Shown here piece by piece: positions 34,111-43,670 of a stretch of DNA of 64,000 nucleotides. The translations under genes were made by a program, and so were the position numbers. The notes under the pieces were generated by a model. It did no database searches, was not told where the DNA came from, and was given only the letters and a program-made list of their open reading frames with translations. Source of the DNA: Anaspis maculata (Eukaryota > Arthropoda > Insecta > Coleoptera > Scraptiidae); contig OX421966.1 of NCBI GenBank assembly GCA_949128115.1, forward strand, positions 61,439,416 to 61,503,415, given 5' to 3'. How positions within the stretch are numbered: position 1 is the first letter of the stretch; each line of letters opens with the position of its first letter.

Positions 34111-35433
34111 AACCGAACTTCGGTCTGAATACAGGGTGATTTCCAAAATTGCCGCTTCACACCTGGCTGTATGTTGTGTTAAACAGATGAGAGCATCATC
34201 GAAACCACAGGTTCAGACAATTTTTTCCTTTTCACGAGCTTTCGGTATGGTGCCCGCCTCAGAAAAAGTTGGAACATTTAATATATTCACGCCTTGACAG
34301 ATATAAAGTAGCAAAAAGGAAATTTATATCTCGAGCCATTCATGTTTCGTTACAGCTCATCTATGATTCAAATGTTATGATTTATTAAACGGATACCTGT
34401 AATTTTATCGATTCCCTTAGCAGTGGGAATGCTTTAAAAATAGACGACGCAAGAGAATCCATCGGTACATTGCCCCTTGCCTCGTGGCCCTCGCAAATGC
34501 CATCATCATGGACACTAAAGTTTTGAGAGCTAAAAAATACGTGAATGGCAATTCTTTCCCGCCGAAGAGGTCACTAAATTATGATGAGGAGGTTGTTTTT
34601 ACGATGCAATGATTACATGTTACCATTATCATGATAACCAATCACTTTTTCAACGATGCCTCTCAAGGCAAATTCAAGATGGTGCTCGAGAGGGAAAAAA
34701 GTTGACAATCGTATTTCTGAAAATAGTTGGCTTAGAAATTGGTTACTAGCTCATATCATTTCTAACATTACTTTTTGTAGAAATACCAAGTACTGTGTCA
34801 ATATCTCGAAGAATCAATTATTTATGGAAAAAAGAGTGTTTTTGTTTTTTTTTTTCCCGTTTCCCCCCTACATTTTAATGACGGTTTAAGTTAATCAAGA
34901 ACAGTTTGCTGTGACTTCATAGGCATAAAACAGGTAATGTATGTGGTGAATTACACGTCTCCATATGATTCGGTTAATTGAATATAATTTTTCAATTTTT
35001 TTTTCTGTTTCACCCTGTATACGCCGCCGGCATGGATGGCACAGATAGCTACCTTTCTGGATCGGAAGAGTATGATGCAAAAAACATTTCCACCAAGTAG
35101 CATCTTCTCATCAGAAAATGCAAGGTTCATGCCTTTTTGTGCAACTAGCATCCGGACTAATATTATCCCATCTTAGTCCGGTGGACTAGGGTTACAACTA
35201 TGCATTTTATGACTACGGAACAATTTTTTGCAGGCATGTTCAGAAAGCCTTCATCTATCATATGAGAAGTGCTGCCAAGCAATTTTCCAATGTGAGGGGG
35301 TTAGGGGGCCCTTTTTTGACAACTTAAATCGTTTTTTGTCCATAAAATCCGTAATGAAAATGCTAAATAAAAAATTCCAACGGATTATTGGAGAGCAACT
35401 CAAAAGGTCACTTATTGGTGATAGAAATTATAA
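34111..35433. other. Unassigned sequence with isolated CAGGGTG ends
   Basis: TACAGGGTGA lies at 34131 and CACCCTGTATA at 35013, in the orientation of a pair, but the sequences inside do not pair with each other. They may be halves of different damaged elements. Around 34660-34740 there is a relative of the arm sequence of the 29313-31065 element. No gene is supported. Confidence 0.4.
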
Positions 35434-36639
35434 CAGGGTGAACAGGTTCCGAAAAAAATGACTTTCCGTTAACATGCAATATAATAAAGAAAATATTGTG
35501 CCAAAGACATTTAGCTTCGTCATTGGAAAATGGCCGATTGGCATATTTTTTGATCATATCCACCTGAACTGGTTGAGAACGGCACCCAACAGCGTCAATA
35601 GTGCCGGAGCTATACAGGGTGGAAAAGAAAAATATTTTTGTTTTCATTTATTTCAAAAACCAAGATAGGTAAAGTAGACAAAATTGAGGAATTGATGTTT
35701 CATTCATTGCATGTGAAGACACATCAAACCGTTTTGGAATATCTTGAAGCGTTCCTGAAATATTTTGAAAAAACTGAAGAATATCATCAAACTTTCTACT
35801 TTGATTTCGTATTTTCCATTATACAGAAGTATATCTATGAGTTATGCAGCAAATTTCACAATGTACACAAATATACAATAAATTATGGTTAAAACTCAAC
35901 AGCACATCACCGACATCAATCATGTATGCATTGTATACAGGGTGTAAAAAAAAATTGTTGTTTTTTTTTGCTGTGTATAAAAAAAACAGGCAAAAAACGC
36001 GTGGATTACACATTCACGTCAGTATATCACCTTATCAGGTGTCTTGGCTTGGTTTGTTTCCCCGGAAACTTCTTACCTCCCTGTTTTTTTTTATGTCTTG
36101 ATTTTTCTATTGCAGCAAAGAAAACAACCATTTTTTCTTACACCCTGTATATGACGCATTGACACATACATGATTGATGCCGGTGAGTGATGTGGCTGTT
36201 TAGTTTTCACCCTAATTTGTTGTTAAACTATAGTATACTCTGTATAATGGAAAATACGAAATCAAAGTAGAAAGTAAAATTTTGATGATATTCTTCAGTT
36301 TTTTCAAACTATTTCAGGAACGCTTTAAGATATTTCAGAACGGTTTGTTGTGTCTTCACACGCAATAAATGAAGCATCAATTCCTAAATTTTACCCCTTT
36401 ATCTATCTTGGTTTTTGAAATAAATGAAAACAAAAATATTTTTCTCTTCCACCCTGTATATAGATCCGGCACCAATGACGCAGTTGGGTACGGTTCTCAA
36501 CCAGTTCAGGTGGGTATGATCAACAAATATGCCAATCGTCATCTTTCAATGACGAAACTTAAGGTCTTTGGCGCAATTTTTTCTTCATCATATTGCATGT
36601 TGACGGAAAAGTCATTTTTCTCGGAACCTGCTCACCCTG
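35434..36639. mobile_element. Three-ring concentric palindrome, 1.21 kb
   Basis: Three nested pairs of CAGGGTG ends share one centre near 36042: outer 35434-36639, middle 35615-36456 and inner 35938-36147. The middle and inner rings are flanked by TA on both sides. Outer arms (about 180 bp) pair through AACAGGTTCCGA and CACCTGAACTGGTTGAGAAC; middle arms (about 310-320 bp) pair through AAAAATATTTTTGTTTTCAT and AGCGTTCCTGAAATA. By eye the middle arms differ less than the outer ones, and the short A+T-rich inner ring least resembles itself. Short ORFs here are arm shadows. No transposase. Confidence 0.85.
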
Positions 36640-36645
36640 TAATAA

Positions 36646-37370
36646 GACAGGATTCCTAAATTTGGGTCATTTATGCGGGAATAAGGAACCGGTAAGTAGG
36701 CTTCGTTTCAACTCGCTATAGCTCCTCAGCAGATGATCCGATTTGATTGGTTGCGGTCTTGAATTGTCGAGGAAGGTCTATTTTTTTATAACAGTTTTTG
36801 GTTTTCACTTTCTGCTAATTCTTATCAAAAAGCAATGAGGACAAAAGAAATTCTCTTTTCAATTGCTTCTGCCATCTTAGATTTTGACATGTCAGTCATT
36901 TTCTTATATGGAAAAGGTAGCCTGTCCGATTGGTTAGCCATGGATACTAAATTTTAAAAAATCGGTTAAGAAATGAGCATATGGCGGATTGGCAGGCAGG
37001 ATACATAAATTTGGGTCAATTATGCGGAAATGAAAAAAACTGAAAGTGGGCTTCGCTTCAACTCGCAATGGCTCCTCAGAAGATGATCCGATTTCATTGG
37101 TTGTGGTTTTAAATTGACAAAAAAGGTCTATTCCTTCATCATACGTTATTGGTTTTGACTTTCTGTTAACTTTTGATGAAACGCAACGAGAACAAAAGGC
37201 CTATTTTCAATTGTTTCTGCCATCTTTAATTTTGATACGTTGGCCATTTTGAAATACGAAAATAATAGCCTATTCATTTGGCTAGCCAATGCTGAAAAGT
37301 TCGATGAAATCGGTGGCGAAATAAAAATTTTAGAAGGAAAAACTCAAAGCACGGTTTTTTATGGCCCACC
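36646..37370 (+). repeat. Two-unit tandem repeat, ~360 bp
   Basis: Unit 1 (36646-37003) and unit 2 (37004-37370) both begin GGAT(T/A)C(C/A)TAAATTTGGGTCA, followed by TATGCGG, GGCTTCG(T/C)TTCAACTCGC, ATGGCTCCTCAG or its relative, GATGATCCGATTT and a CATCTTTAATTTTGA-type word in the same order. The units are diverged. Confidence 0.8.
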
Positions 37371-37955
37371 CGGTATAATATAGCCAGCTGCTTGCCATCC
37401 ACACTCTACCTTGGGTTTATTTGACGTGATTCTGTCATGCTTTTTTTTTTGTTCGGTCATCAAAGTTCAAATTGTTGTGGTGACTATTATTTATTTCTTG
37501 ACTGATGCGTGCGCTGCGTTCCTAATCCCTGAACTTGTAAATGCGGTCTTCATCTGAAGGCTGCCATGTCGTCTGAATGTACCGCGCTAACACGCACCAT
37601 AGTTCAAAAAAATATATATATAATTGAAAGTTAGATACCTGTTATGTATCTACCGAAAGCAAATTTGGAATGTTGACGTCATGACCGGTCAAGTTATCCC
37701 AAAAAATAAAGCTGGTGGTGGTCCAAGACCAAGAAACTTGAAAATGAAAATGACGAAGCCAGCTGAGAGCTATAGTACCAGGAGCATTGGGGAAGTTGCA
37801 GACCTAATGGATATCGACAGAGAAGTTCGGTGCATCAAGTTTTAAAAAGTGAACAACGACATTCGTATCATTACACTCGTGTACAGCAACAGGTAAAAGA
37901 TTATTTTGATAGAGGAAAAACGATGTTCGACAGGCAAGACTGTTATAACGCTCTT
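37371..37955. other. Nothing recognised
   Basis: The 73-codon ORF at 37624-37845 is hydrophilic and basic but matches no family I know; it ends just before a MITE. Confidence 0.35.
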
Positions 37956-38146
37956 GAGGATGGAGTTGAATTGGTGGAAAAAGGCGTTGCGGCATCAATC
38001 GCTGTGGGGTTATTCCTTGACAGAAAACCTATCAGGTCTCTTTGGGAAGCTACAAGGGAGTACTTTGGTTTGAGCTTATGGACCTTTCCAAAATCCAAAA
38101 AAAAACTCCGCAACGCCTCATTTCACCTATTCAACACCATCCTAAC
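37956..38146. mobile_element. MITE, family alpha, copy 3
   Basis: The left end GAGGATGGAGTTGAATTGGT pairs with the right end ATTCAACACCATCCT. It shares with the other two copies the blocks GCGTTGCGG(C/A)ATCAAT, GTTATTCCTTGACAG, GAAGCTACAAGG and AGTACTTTGGTTTGAG. In this copy the right arm is shortened. The 128-codon ORF across it is not a gene. Confidence 0.7.
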
Positions 38147-38291
38147 TGGCACATTTGATCGGCAGGGGAAAAATCTAAGGACCACTTTTCCAAGACCAAG
38201 ATCCTTTCAACAGTGATTCTCAGTAAATTTTTGGGCTGGCCTATTGGGGGTTGGTGTGGTATGTCAACAGTCTGAATTGATTTTTCAGTTG

Positions 38292-38590
38292 GTACACTCG
38301 CCAGCAGAAAAATAGCCCACTTGATTTATGACTAAGGCGACTATTTTCTTTGCCTGCATGCTCTACCTTAGTACCTAGATAGGTATACACACGGGATGAA
38401 TGAAAAAATGTCGCCCTTGAAGAGAACTAAGTAAACAAAGCGGGTGTTGGGTCGACGGCCTTTTGTGTTTTCTGTATCACCGTGTGTATACCTCCTACCT
38501 AGGTACTATACCTATGGTAGAGCGGGCCAAGCAAATAGTCGTCTTTGTCATACATCAAGTGGGCTCTTTTTCTGCTGGCGAATGTACATA
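38292..38590. mobile_element. ~300-bp hairpin element
   Basis: GTACACTCGCCAGCAGAAAA at the left pairs with TTTTCTGCTGGCGAATGTAC at the right, and TACCTAGATAGGTATACACA pairs with its relative around 38480-38510. Arms are about 130 bp. The family is not recognised. Confidence 0.8.
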
Positions 38591-38719
38591 CCTGGTATTT
38601 TGATCGTTTCTCTCTCTCTCTCTAGGTTGGACCTTTCGAATTTTCTGCTCGTTTAACAATAGTTGCCTATGCGAAATTCCTGAACAATGAACTTCTCATT
38701 TACAAGATAGAATATCACT

Positions 38720-39040
38720 TGATTTCCGTGCCAACGACTGGATTCAGCACGACGGCCACGGGGCGCTATCATATTTCAGTCAGACAGAGTTCACGCAATC
38801 TTGGACCAACATTATCCTAACCGCTGGCGCTGGATAGAATGCGTTGATCCACGACGTTGGCCTGCGCAGTCTCCCGACTTGAGCCCTGTCGAATTGTCTC
38901 TTTGGGGACTTCTGTATAACGTCGTCTGCAGACAGCCCATCAATACAGAGGGAGAGATCAGAAACTGGATTCAAAAGGCTTTTGCGACGTGTACACCACA
39001 AATGATTACGGATTCTGAATGGAGTCTGATGAAGAAGACA
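38720..39040 (+). pseudogene. Tc1/mariner-type transposase relic
   Basis: One forward frame gives WIQHDGHGALSYF, the region of the second catalytic Asp of Tc1/mariner DDE transposases. A second frame, after a shift near 38800, gives RWPAQSPDLSPVELSLWG, the region of the third acidic residue (here Glu), and a downstream stretch through GEIRNWIQKAF. The N-terminal DNA-binding domain and first catalytic Asp are missing. This is a different lineage from the relic at 27112-27355, which has Asp at the third position. Confidence 0.8.
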
Positions 39041-39329
39041 CGATTATGTGTGCAAATTGTGAGTACCTAATTTCTTTGCGGTGCTCTGCGTTGGGTTTTG
39101 TTTTTACCTATAGGTATATTGTTGCATGCCTACCGGACCGGCCAGCGTACCGTCAATAATCCAGCAACCAATAATATGACGACCATTCAATGACACAAGC
39201 TGCTTTTAGGTTAAGCAAGGGCATCCTTTGACATAATTTGACTGACGTGAGTCCGTCATCATCGGTCCAAATTGCGAAAAAAATCACATATTTTATTTTA
39301 CAAAGCTTTGTTTTCACCTGCCGGCTGAC
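39041..39329. other. Nothing recognised
   Basis: Short interval without repeat boundary or coding signal. Confidence 0.4.
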
Positions 39330-39758
39330 ATGTTGATAAGAAATTTCTCACTAGGCTTGTGCTTGGTTTTATTTGGTCAAATTGTGCAAATTTCCATGCA
39401 AATCTTTGACAGGGGGGTATCGGGTGGAAATGATAATAATGAAATATCCACAAAACAACCATCAGAACAACTGCCAGCTTCACCAAAGTCAGTAGTCAGA
39501 GGTCTAACAACACCGAGAACAACACCAACAAAAACAACACCGGCGGCGTCAGTGACGCCATCAGGAAATGAGACAAAACGAGGTAGAAAGCGGCGGAAGA
39601 AACCTGTAGGGGGTAAACCCTCAAGTCGGATGGAAAAAACAGAAGGTTCGTCAGCTCCTGCATTGGGCAACCTACCAGCTATATTCCTGAATGTGATCCT
39701 TTCAACTTGTGTGTCATTTTTGTACAAGTACCTACCTACTGTTTCAATAAATCTGTAA
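39330..39758 (+). CDS. Possible small secreted Thr/Pro-rich protein
   Basis: A 142-codon ORF starts MLIRNFSLGLCLVLFG, a hydrophobic N-terminus that could be a signal peptide, continues through a Thr/Pro/Ser-rich segment (about residues 40-80), then a basic stretch GRKRRKKPVGGKP, and ends with a hydrophobic tail of about 25 residues. AATAAA overlaps the end (near 39745), which would suit a polyadenylation signal. It matches no family I know, the minus strand also has a 116-codon open frame over it, and there is no splice or homology evidence, so it may be a chance ORF. Confidence 0.25.
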   Translation: MLIRNFSLGLCLVLFGQIVQISMQIFDRGVSGGNDNNEISTKQPSEQLPASPKSVVRGLTTPRTTPTKTTPAASVTPSGNETKRGRKRRKKPVGGKPSSRMEKTEGSSAPALGNLPAIFLNVILSTCVSFLYKYLPTVSINL

Positions 39759-39791
39759 CAGCCAGCCTTATAGTCCAGTCATTATAGTATA

Positions 39792-40520
39792 CAGGGTGTT
39801 TCAGCGATGATAGCAAAAAATTCAACTGTAACTAGATCCCGTCAAAATATGACAAAAACCTATATACTATTTTTCAAAGTTCGGCTTAATGACGAAGATG
39901 CGGCCATTGAAAGTTCACTTTTTTCAAATTTAAAAATTTTGTATATAATAGCTGTATTACACTGAACAATTTCTTGTACAATCTGTCTGTTAAACAATCA
40001 AGTTCATTGGTTTTTGACACTATTTTGGCAGATTGTTCAAGAAATCGTACAAGAAATTGTGTAGTGTAATTAGAATAAGTACAGCTTTTAAGAACGTTTC
40101 AACAAAATTACCTTTTAAATTCAGCATAAGCTGATTCATCAACATTCTCTATCAACCTGCAAAATTTTGAAAAAATCCAACCAGTCAGTAGCGTAAAAAT
40201 CAGTGTGGGTCACCTTGAGTCAACTTTTCTTCGGATGCTTCTAAATTATTGACCCTCGTAACTCCTACGCCACTGACTGGATCGTTTCAAAATTTGGCAG
40301 GTCGGTGGATTGTTTTGACAGACCAGCCTATGGTGAATCTAGGTTAATTTCGTCAAAACGTTCCTGAGCTACAGATTTTTGAAATCTGAAAAAAGTGAAC
40401 TTTGAAGGGCTGTATCTCCGTCACTAGGCCGAACTTTGCAAAATGGTATATATTTAGATAAGATCGAGGATAAGATGTAGTCACAGTTGGATTTTTTGTT
40501 ATCATCGCTGGAACACCCTG
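39792..40520. mobile_element. 0.73-kb fold-back element, CAGGGTGTT ends
   Basis: The left end CAGGGTGTTTCAGCGATGAT pairs with ATCATCGCTGGAACACCCTG at the right. TA lies immediately outside both ends (39790-39791 and 40521-40522). Arms include AAAGTTCGGC and AAAGTTCACTTTTTTCA. The left arm is interrupted by a ~115-bp MITE (39956-40070). Confidence 0.85.
39956..40070. mobile_element. ~115-bp MITE inside a fold-back arm
   Basis: The left ATTACACTGAACAATTTCTT and the right end, read on the minus strand ATTACACTACACAATTTCTT, form near-identical TIRs of about 24 bp. The target duplication is unclear. It is present only in the left arm of the host fold-back, so it arrived later. Confidence 0.75.
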
Positions 40521-40659
40521 TATAATGCTAGACCCATAAAGTAGTTTGTTGCAGGATCATCATGTAGAACGACGTTTTGGAGAGTGCCATCATGGCAAAA
40601 AAAACATACTACGACATATATCTGTATACCCTTGTGCCGTCATGTCATTCGGAGCGGAG

Positions 40660-42210
40660 CTCTATCGGTCGGAGCATTAGTAAGTCTCTTGTGTCTTCAT
40701 ATAATATTCCGACCCTTGTTGCCCCCCCCCTGTGTCTGCGAGTGTAGTTTTGATTAGTCCCGTCATGTTTTTTCATGGCTTTCAGGGTATCAGTAAGCCT
40801 AAAGGTAAGCCCCTTTTGCCTTCTTTTGTTAAACAGAGCTTCGTCGGGCTCCATTGTGTCGTCTATATCATTTGAAATCCTGCTGAGTCCCCTAGAATTT
40901 CTCCGTGGGTTATGGAGCTCCATCGGGCCTCCCTTGTGCCCTAATGTATCGTTTGGAGCCCTGATGAGCCTCCTTATGCTTTTAGTAGCTTTCAGGATTT
41001 CAGTGAGCCCCCTTGTTGCCCTAGTTGCCCTCTAAGGGGCCCCTTGTCTCTTCAACGTCTTTTAAAGCCCTGCTGAGCCCCATAGAATTTTCCCGTGGCT
41101 TAACGGAGCTCTATCGGGCCCCCCTGTGTCCTCATGTATCGTTTGGAGTCCTTATGATACCATTAATTCTCTGGGTAGCTTTCAGAATTCCAGTGAGCCC
41201 CCTTGTGCCTTCTTGCGTAGTAGTAGGCCCTAGTGGCCCTCCAAGAGCCCCGTTGTTTCTTTAATGTCTTTTGAAGCCCTGCTAAGCCCCATAGCATTTT
41301 TCCGTGGCTTACGGAGCACCATCGAGCCCCCTTGTTTCATCATTTGGAGCCCTGATGAGCCCCCTTATTCCTTCCGTAGCTTTGAGAATATCAGTGAGCC
41401 CCCTTGTTGCCCTCTAAGGTCCTTCTTGTTTCATCAACGTCTTTTGAAGCCCTGCTGAGCCCCCTAGCATTTTTCCGTGGCTTACGGAGTTCTATCGGGT
41501 TCCTTAGTGCCCTCATGTATCGTTTGGAACCTTGATGGGCCCCCTTTTTTGTAGCCTTTAGAATTCCAGTGAGCCCCGTTGTGCCTTTTGCGCTGTTAGA
41601 GGCCCTAGTGATCCTTCGTGGGCTCCAATTGTTTCTTCAACGGCTTTTGAGACTCCGCTGAGCCTCCTCCCTTTTTTCTATGTCTTTTGGAGCATAAGTG
41701 AGTTCCTTGTGCTTCCATGTGATATTCGAAGCCCTATCGGCCCCCTTGTGTTCGTAAGGGTAGTTTGGAGCCCCAATTAGCCCCCCTATGTTTTTTCACA
41801 GCCAGCGATCTGAATTCAAGCGAACTTCATTAGACCCCCTTGTTTCTTCAACGTGTTTTGGAGCCCTGCTGAGCTCCTTCACATTTCTCTTGACTTTTGG
41901 TGCATAAATAGGCACCTTGTGTTTTCATGTGATGTTCGGAGCCCTATCAAGCCCCCTTGTGTCCTCAAGTGTGGTTTAGGGCCCTAATTAGCCCAATTAT
42001 GTTTTTTCTTGGCGCTCAGTACTACAGAGTACTACAGTGAGCCCGCTCTTGCCTTGTTTTGTTTTGTAGAGAGCTCCATCAGGCCCCCTTATGTCCTCAA
42101 TATTGTTTGAAGCCCTGCTGAGCCCCTTTGCTTTTTTCCGTGGCTTTGGAGCTCTATCGGGCTCCCTTTTGTCCTCATGGGTAGTTCGGAGCCCTGATGA
42201 GCCCCTATGT
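40660..42210. repeat. ~200-bp degenerate tandem array, about 8 units
   Basis: A TTTTGAAGCCCTGCTGAGCC-type head recurs near 40870, 41068, 41272, 41446, 41645, 41855 and 42108, followed by CCGTGGCTT, GGAGCTCTATCGGGC, TGTCCTCATGT and GTTTGGAGCCCTGATGAGCC, and then CAGTGAGCCCCCTTG. Spacing is about 175-250 bp. Within each unit shorter GAGCCCC words recur. Both strands show ORFs of up to 92 codons through several units. On the minus strand the translation is hydrophilic and repeats GLSRASN and GPDGA-like words, but stops are frequent. Confidence 0.75.
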
Positions 42211-42246
42211 TCAATTGTCCGGCCACGCATCGAGAAGTGTCGTTCC

Positions 42247-42330
42247 TTTTGCGACGAATTGTCTGTGCGACGATATATCCGCGCGACGTATTGTCCGCGA
42301 CAAATTGTCCGTGCGACGAATTGTCCTAGA
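42247..42330 (+). repeat. ~16-bp minisatellite, five units
   Basis: Five imperfect copies of GCGACGAATTGTCCGT. Confidence 0.85.
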
Positions 42331-42357
42331 ACCCACAGAAATGTTCCTTGATTTCTG

Positions 42358-42492
42358 ATGAAATAGTATATTACATACCGAGGTGGGAAGTGCTTCATTA
42401 CTGCTGAGAGCAAGATAGCTGCGAGCAAGCTCCCAGCTATGCTCGAGCAGAAATGAAGCAATTACCGCCGAGAGTATATATACTATTTTATT
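42358..42492. repeat. ~135-bp hairpin
   Basis: The left GAAATAGTATATTACATACC pairs with the complement of a right end near TATATATACTATTTTATTC, and the inner AAGTGCTTCATTA pairs with a TGAAGCAATT stretch. Probably a MITE. Confidence 0.6.
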
Positions 42493-42530
42493 CACAACCA
42501 TTTAGAATGGTTAGAATGAAGATTCGAGTT

Positions 42531-42869
42531 TTTTTTATTCGGTTATTTAACGTCGGCCTATTTCCGCAACGAGGCCTAATACCGACGCCGGTGAATGCTT
42601 TCCTCCACTATACCGGAAATTTTGCCGAACCCCTGTGTGTTCCAACACAGGGTAGGGATTTTTAACGACCACCAACATTGCATGGGGTCGGCACCATCGT
42701 TCGTATTTCACGTGCTAGGTGACACACGGCGCGTCTTGCATTCAGCAAGCATTCCAACTAAACCAAGAAGCTTGTTTTCGAGGCCGAAAATCCATCCCCG
42801 GCGGGGATCGAACCCGCGACCTCTGGAATGGCAGTCGAAAGCGCTAACTACCACACCACAAGCTCCTCT
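42531..42869 (-). mobile_element. tRNA-derived SINE, ~340 bp
   Basis: On the minus strand the head has a tRNA-like region with an A box-like GCTTGTGGTGTGGTAG and a perfect B box GGTTCGATCCC between the paired GCGGG and CCCGC of a T arm. The anticodon loop CTGCCAT has GCC (Gly-like) but the acceptor stem does not pair, so it is not a working tRNA gene. A ~250-bp tRNA-unrelated body follows, ending in AACCGAATAAAAAAAA. A 10-bp direct repeat lies just outside both ends (GATTCGAGTT at 42521 and GATCCGAGTT at 42870, one mismatch). It has no sequence relation to the SINE at 18172-18370 beyond the Pol III head. Confidence 0.85.
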
Positions 42870-42879
42870 GATCCGAGTT

Positions 42880-43572
42880 TCAATAGTAAATTAGGCTATT
42901 AGAATCATCAACAATTATATCATAAACACCATACCATAATAATAACTGGCACCCTTAACCTTACAAAACTGCGTTTGCTCTTCGATTCGAGCCCCTTCAC
43001 ACCTGTCATTGCGTCATCCATCTGTCAATTGTAAATCAATCAAGGAGGCCATGCACTTTCCTCCCTCTAACCGGGGCGGAAAGTGATTTCGGAGGCGGAA
43101 GAAAACATCATCAACAAAGCGTCTTTTCCCAACATTTTGAAAGTCAGTAATGAGTCTATTACTATAGTGGTTGTGGATAAATAAAGTTTTGCATAACATG
43201 GGGTCGCGTTTCAAAAATCAAGGCGCCATAAGCCATTGTGATGGAGCGCACGCTCCCTTCAAATGCCAAACTTTTAGAATGAATGGTACTGGTACATGAA
43301 AATGGTACTTCGGCACTGCGAAAAGTCTTGTATACACCACGGGACTGACGTTCATTTTTATTACAGGCCCTTGGGCGTCAAGCTTCACCTGCGGGAATAA
43401 AAACTCATTCTAAACCCTTGGTGTATAAACAACTATTTTGGCCCAGAGTCGGGCCTAGCTTCTTTGTCTGAAGATTATTTGAATATTCCTAACCCATTTA
43501 TTGATGCGGTACATTGAATTTCAGATTAGAATGTGAGGGGTTCGTTGTACAATATAACGGCTGTTTTTTTTT
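42880..43572. other. Unassigned sequence
   Basis: A short inverted pair (TATACACCACGGG near 43332 and CCCTTGGTGTATA near 43420) may be another small hairpin. No gene is supported. Confidence 0.4.
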
Positions 43573-43670
43573 AATCTGGCGTCTACGCTGGCGTCCAAGC
43601 ATGTTGTGCTCCGGCCGAAGGCAGAGGGATGAGGCTCTTTTTGGCTGGAGCACCAGCATACTTGGACGCC
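43573..43670. repeat. ~100-bp hairpin
   Basis: ATCTGGCGTCTACGCTGGCG at the left and GGACGCCAGAT at the right pair, with CCAAGCATGTTGTGCTCCGG pairing with its relative. The short minus-strand ORFs over it are not genes. Confidence 0.65.

Noticed and set aside
34131..35017. CAGGGTG and CACCCTG ends in facing orientation, possible 0.9-kb fold-back
   Set aside because: The sequences just inside the two ends do not pair.
41997..42461. 154-codon minus-strand ORF, the longest in the window
   Set aside because: It joins a tandem-array unit, a 16-bp minisatellite and a hairpin element; no common gene would cross these.
42790..42869. tRNA-Gly gene on the minus strand
   Set aside because: The B box and T arm are good but the acceptor stem does not pair and the anticodon stem has a mismatch; the body, tail and target duplication show a SINE.
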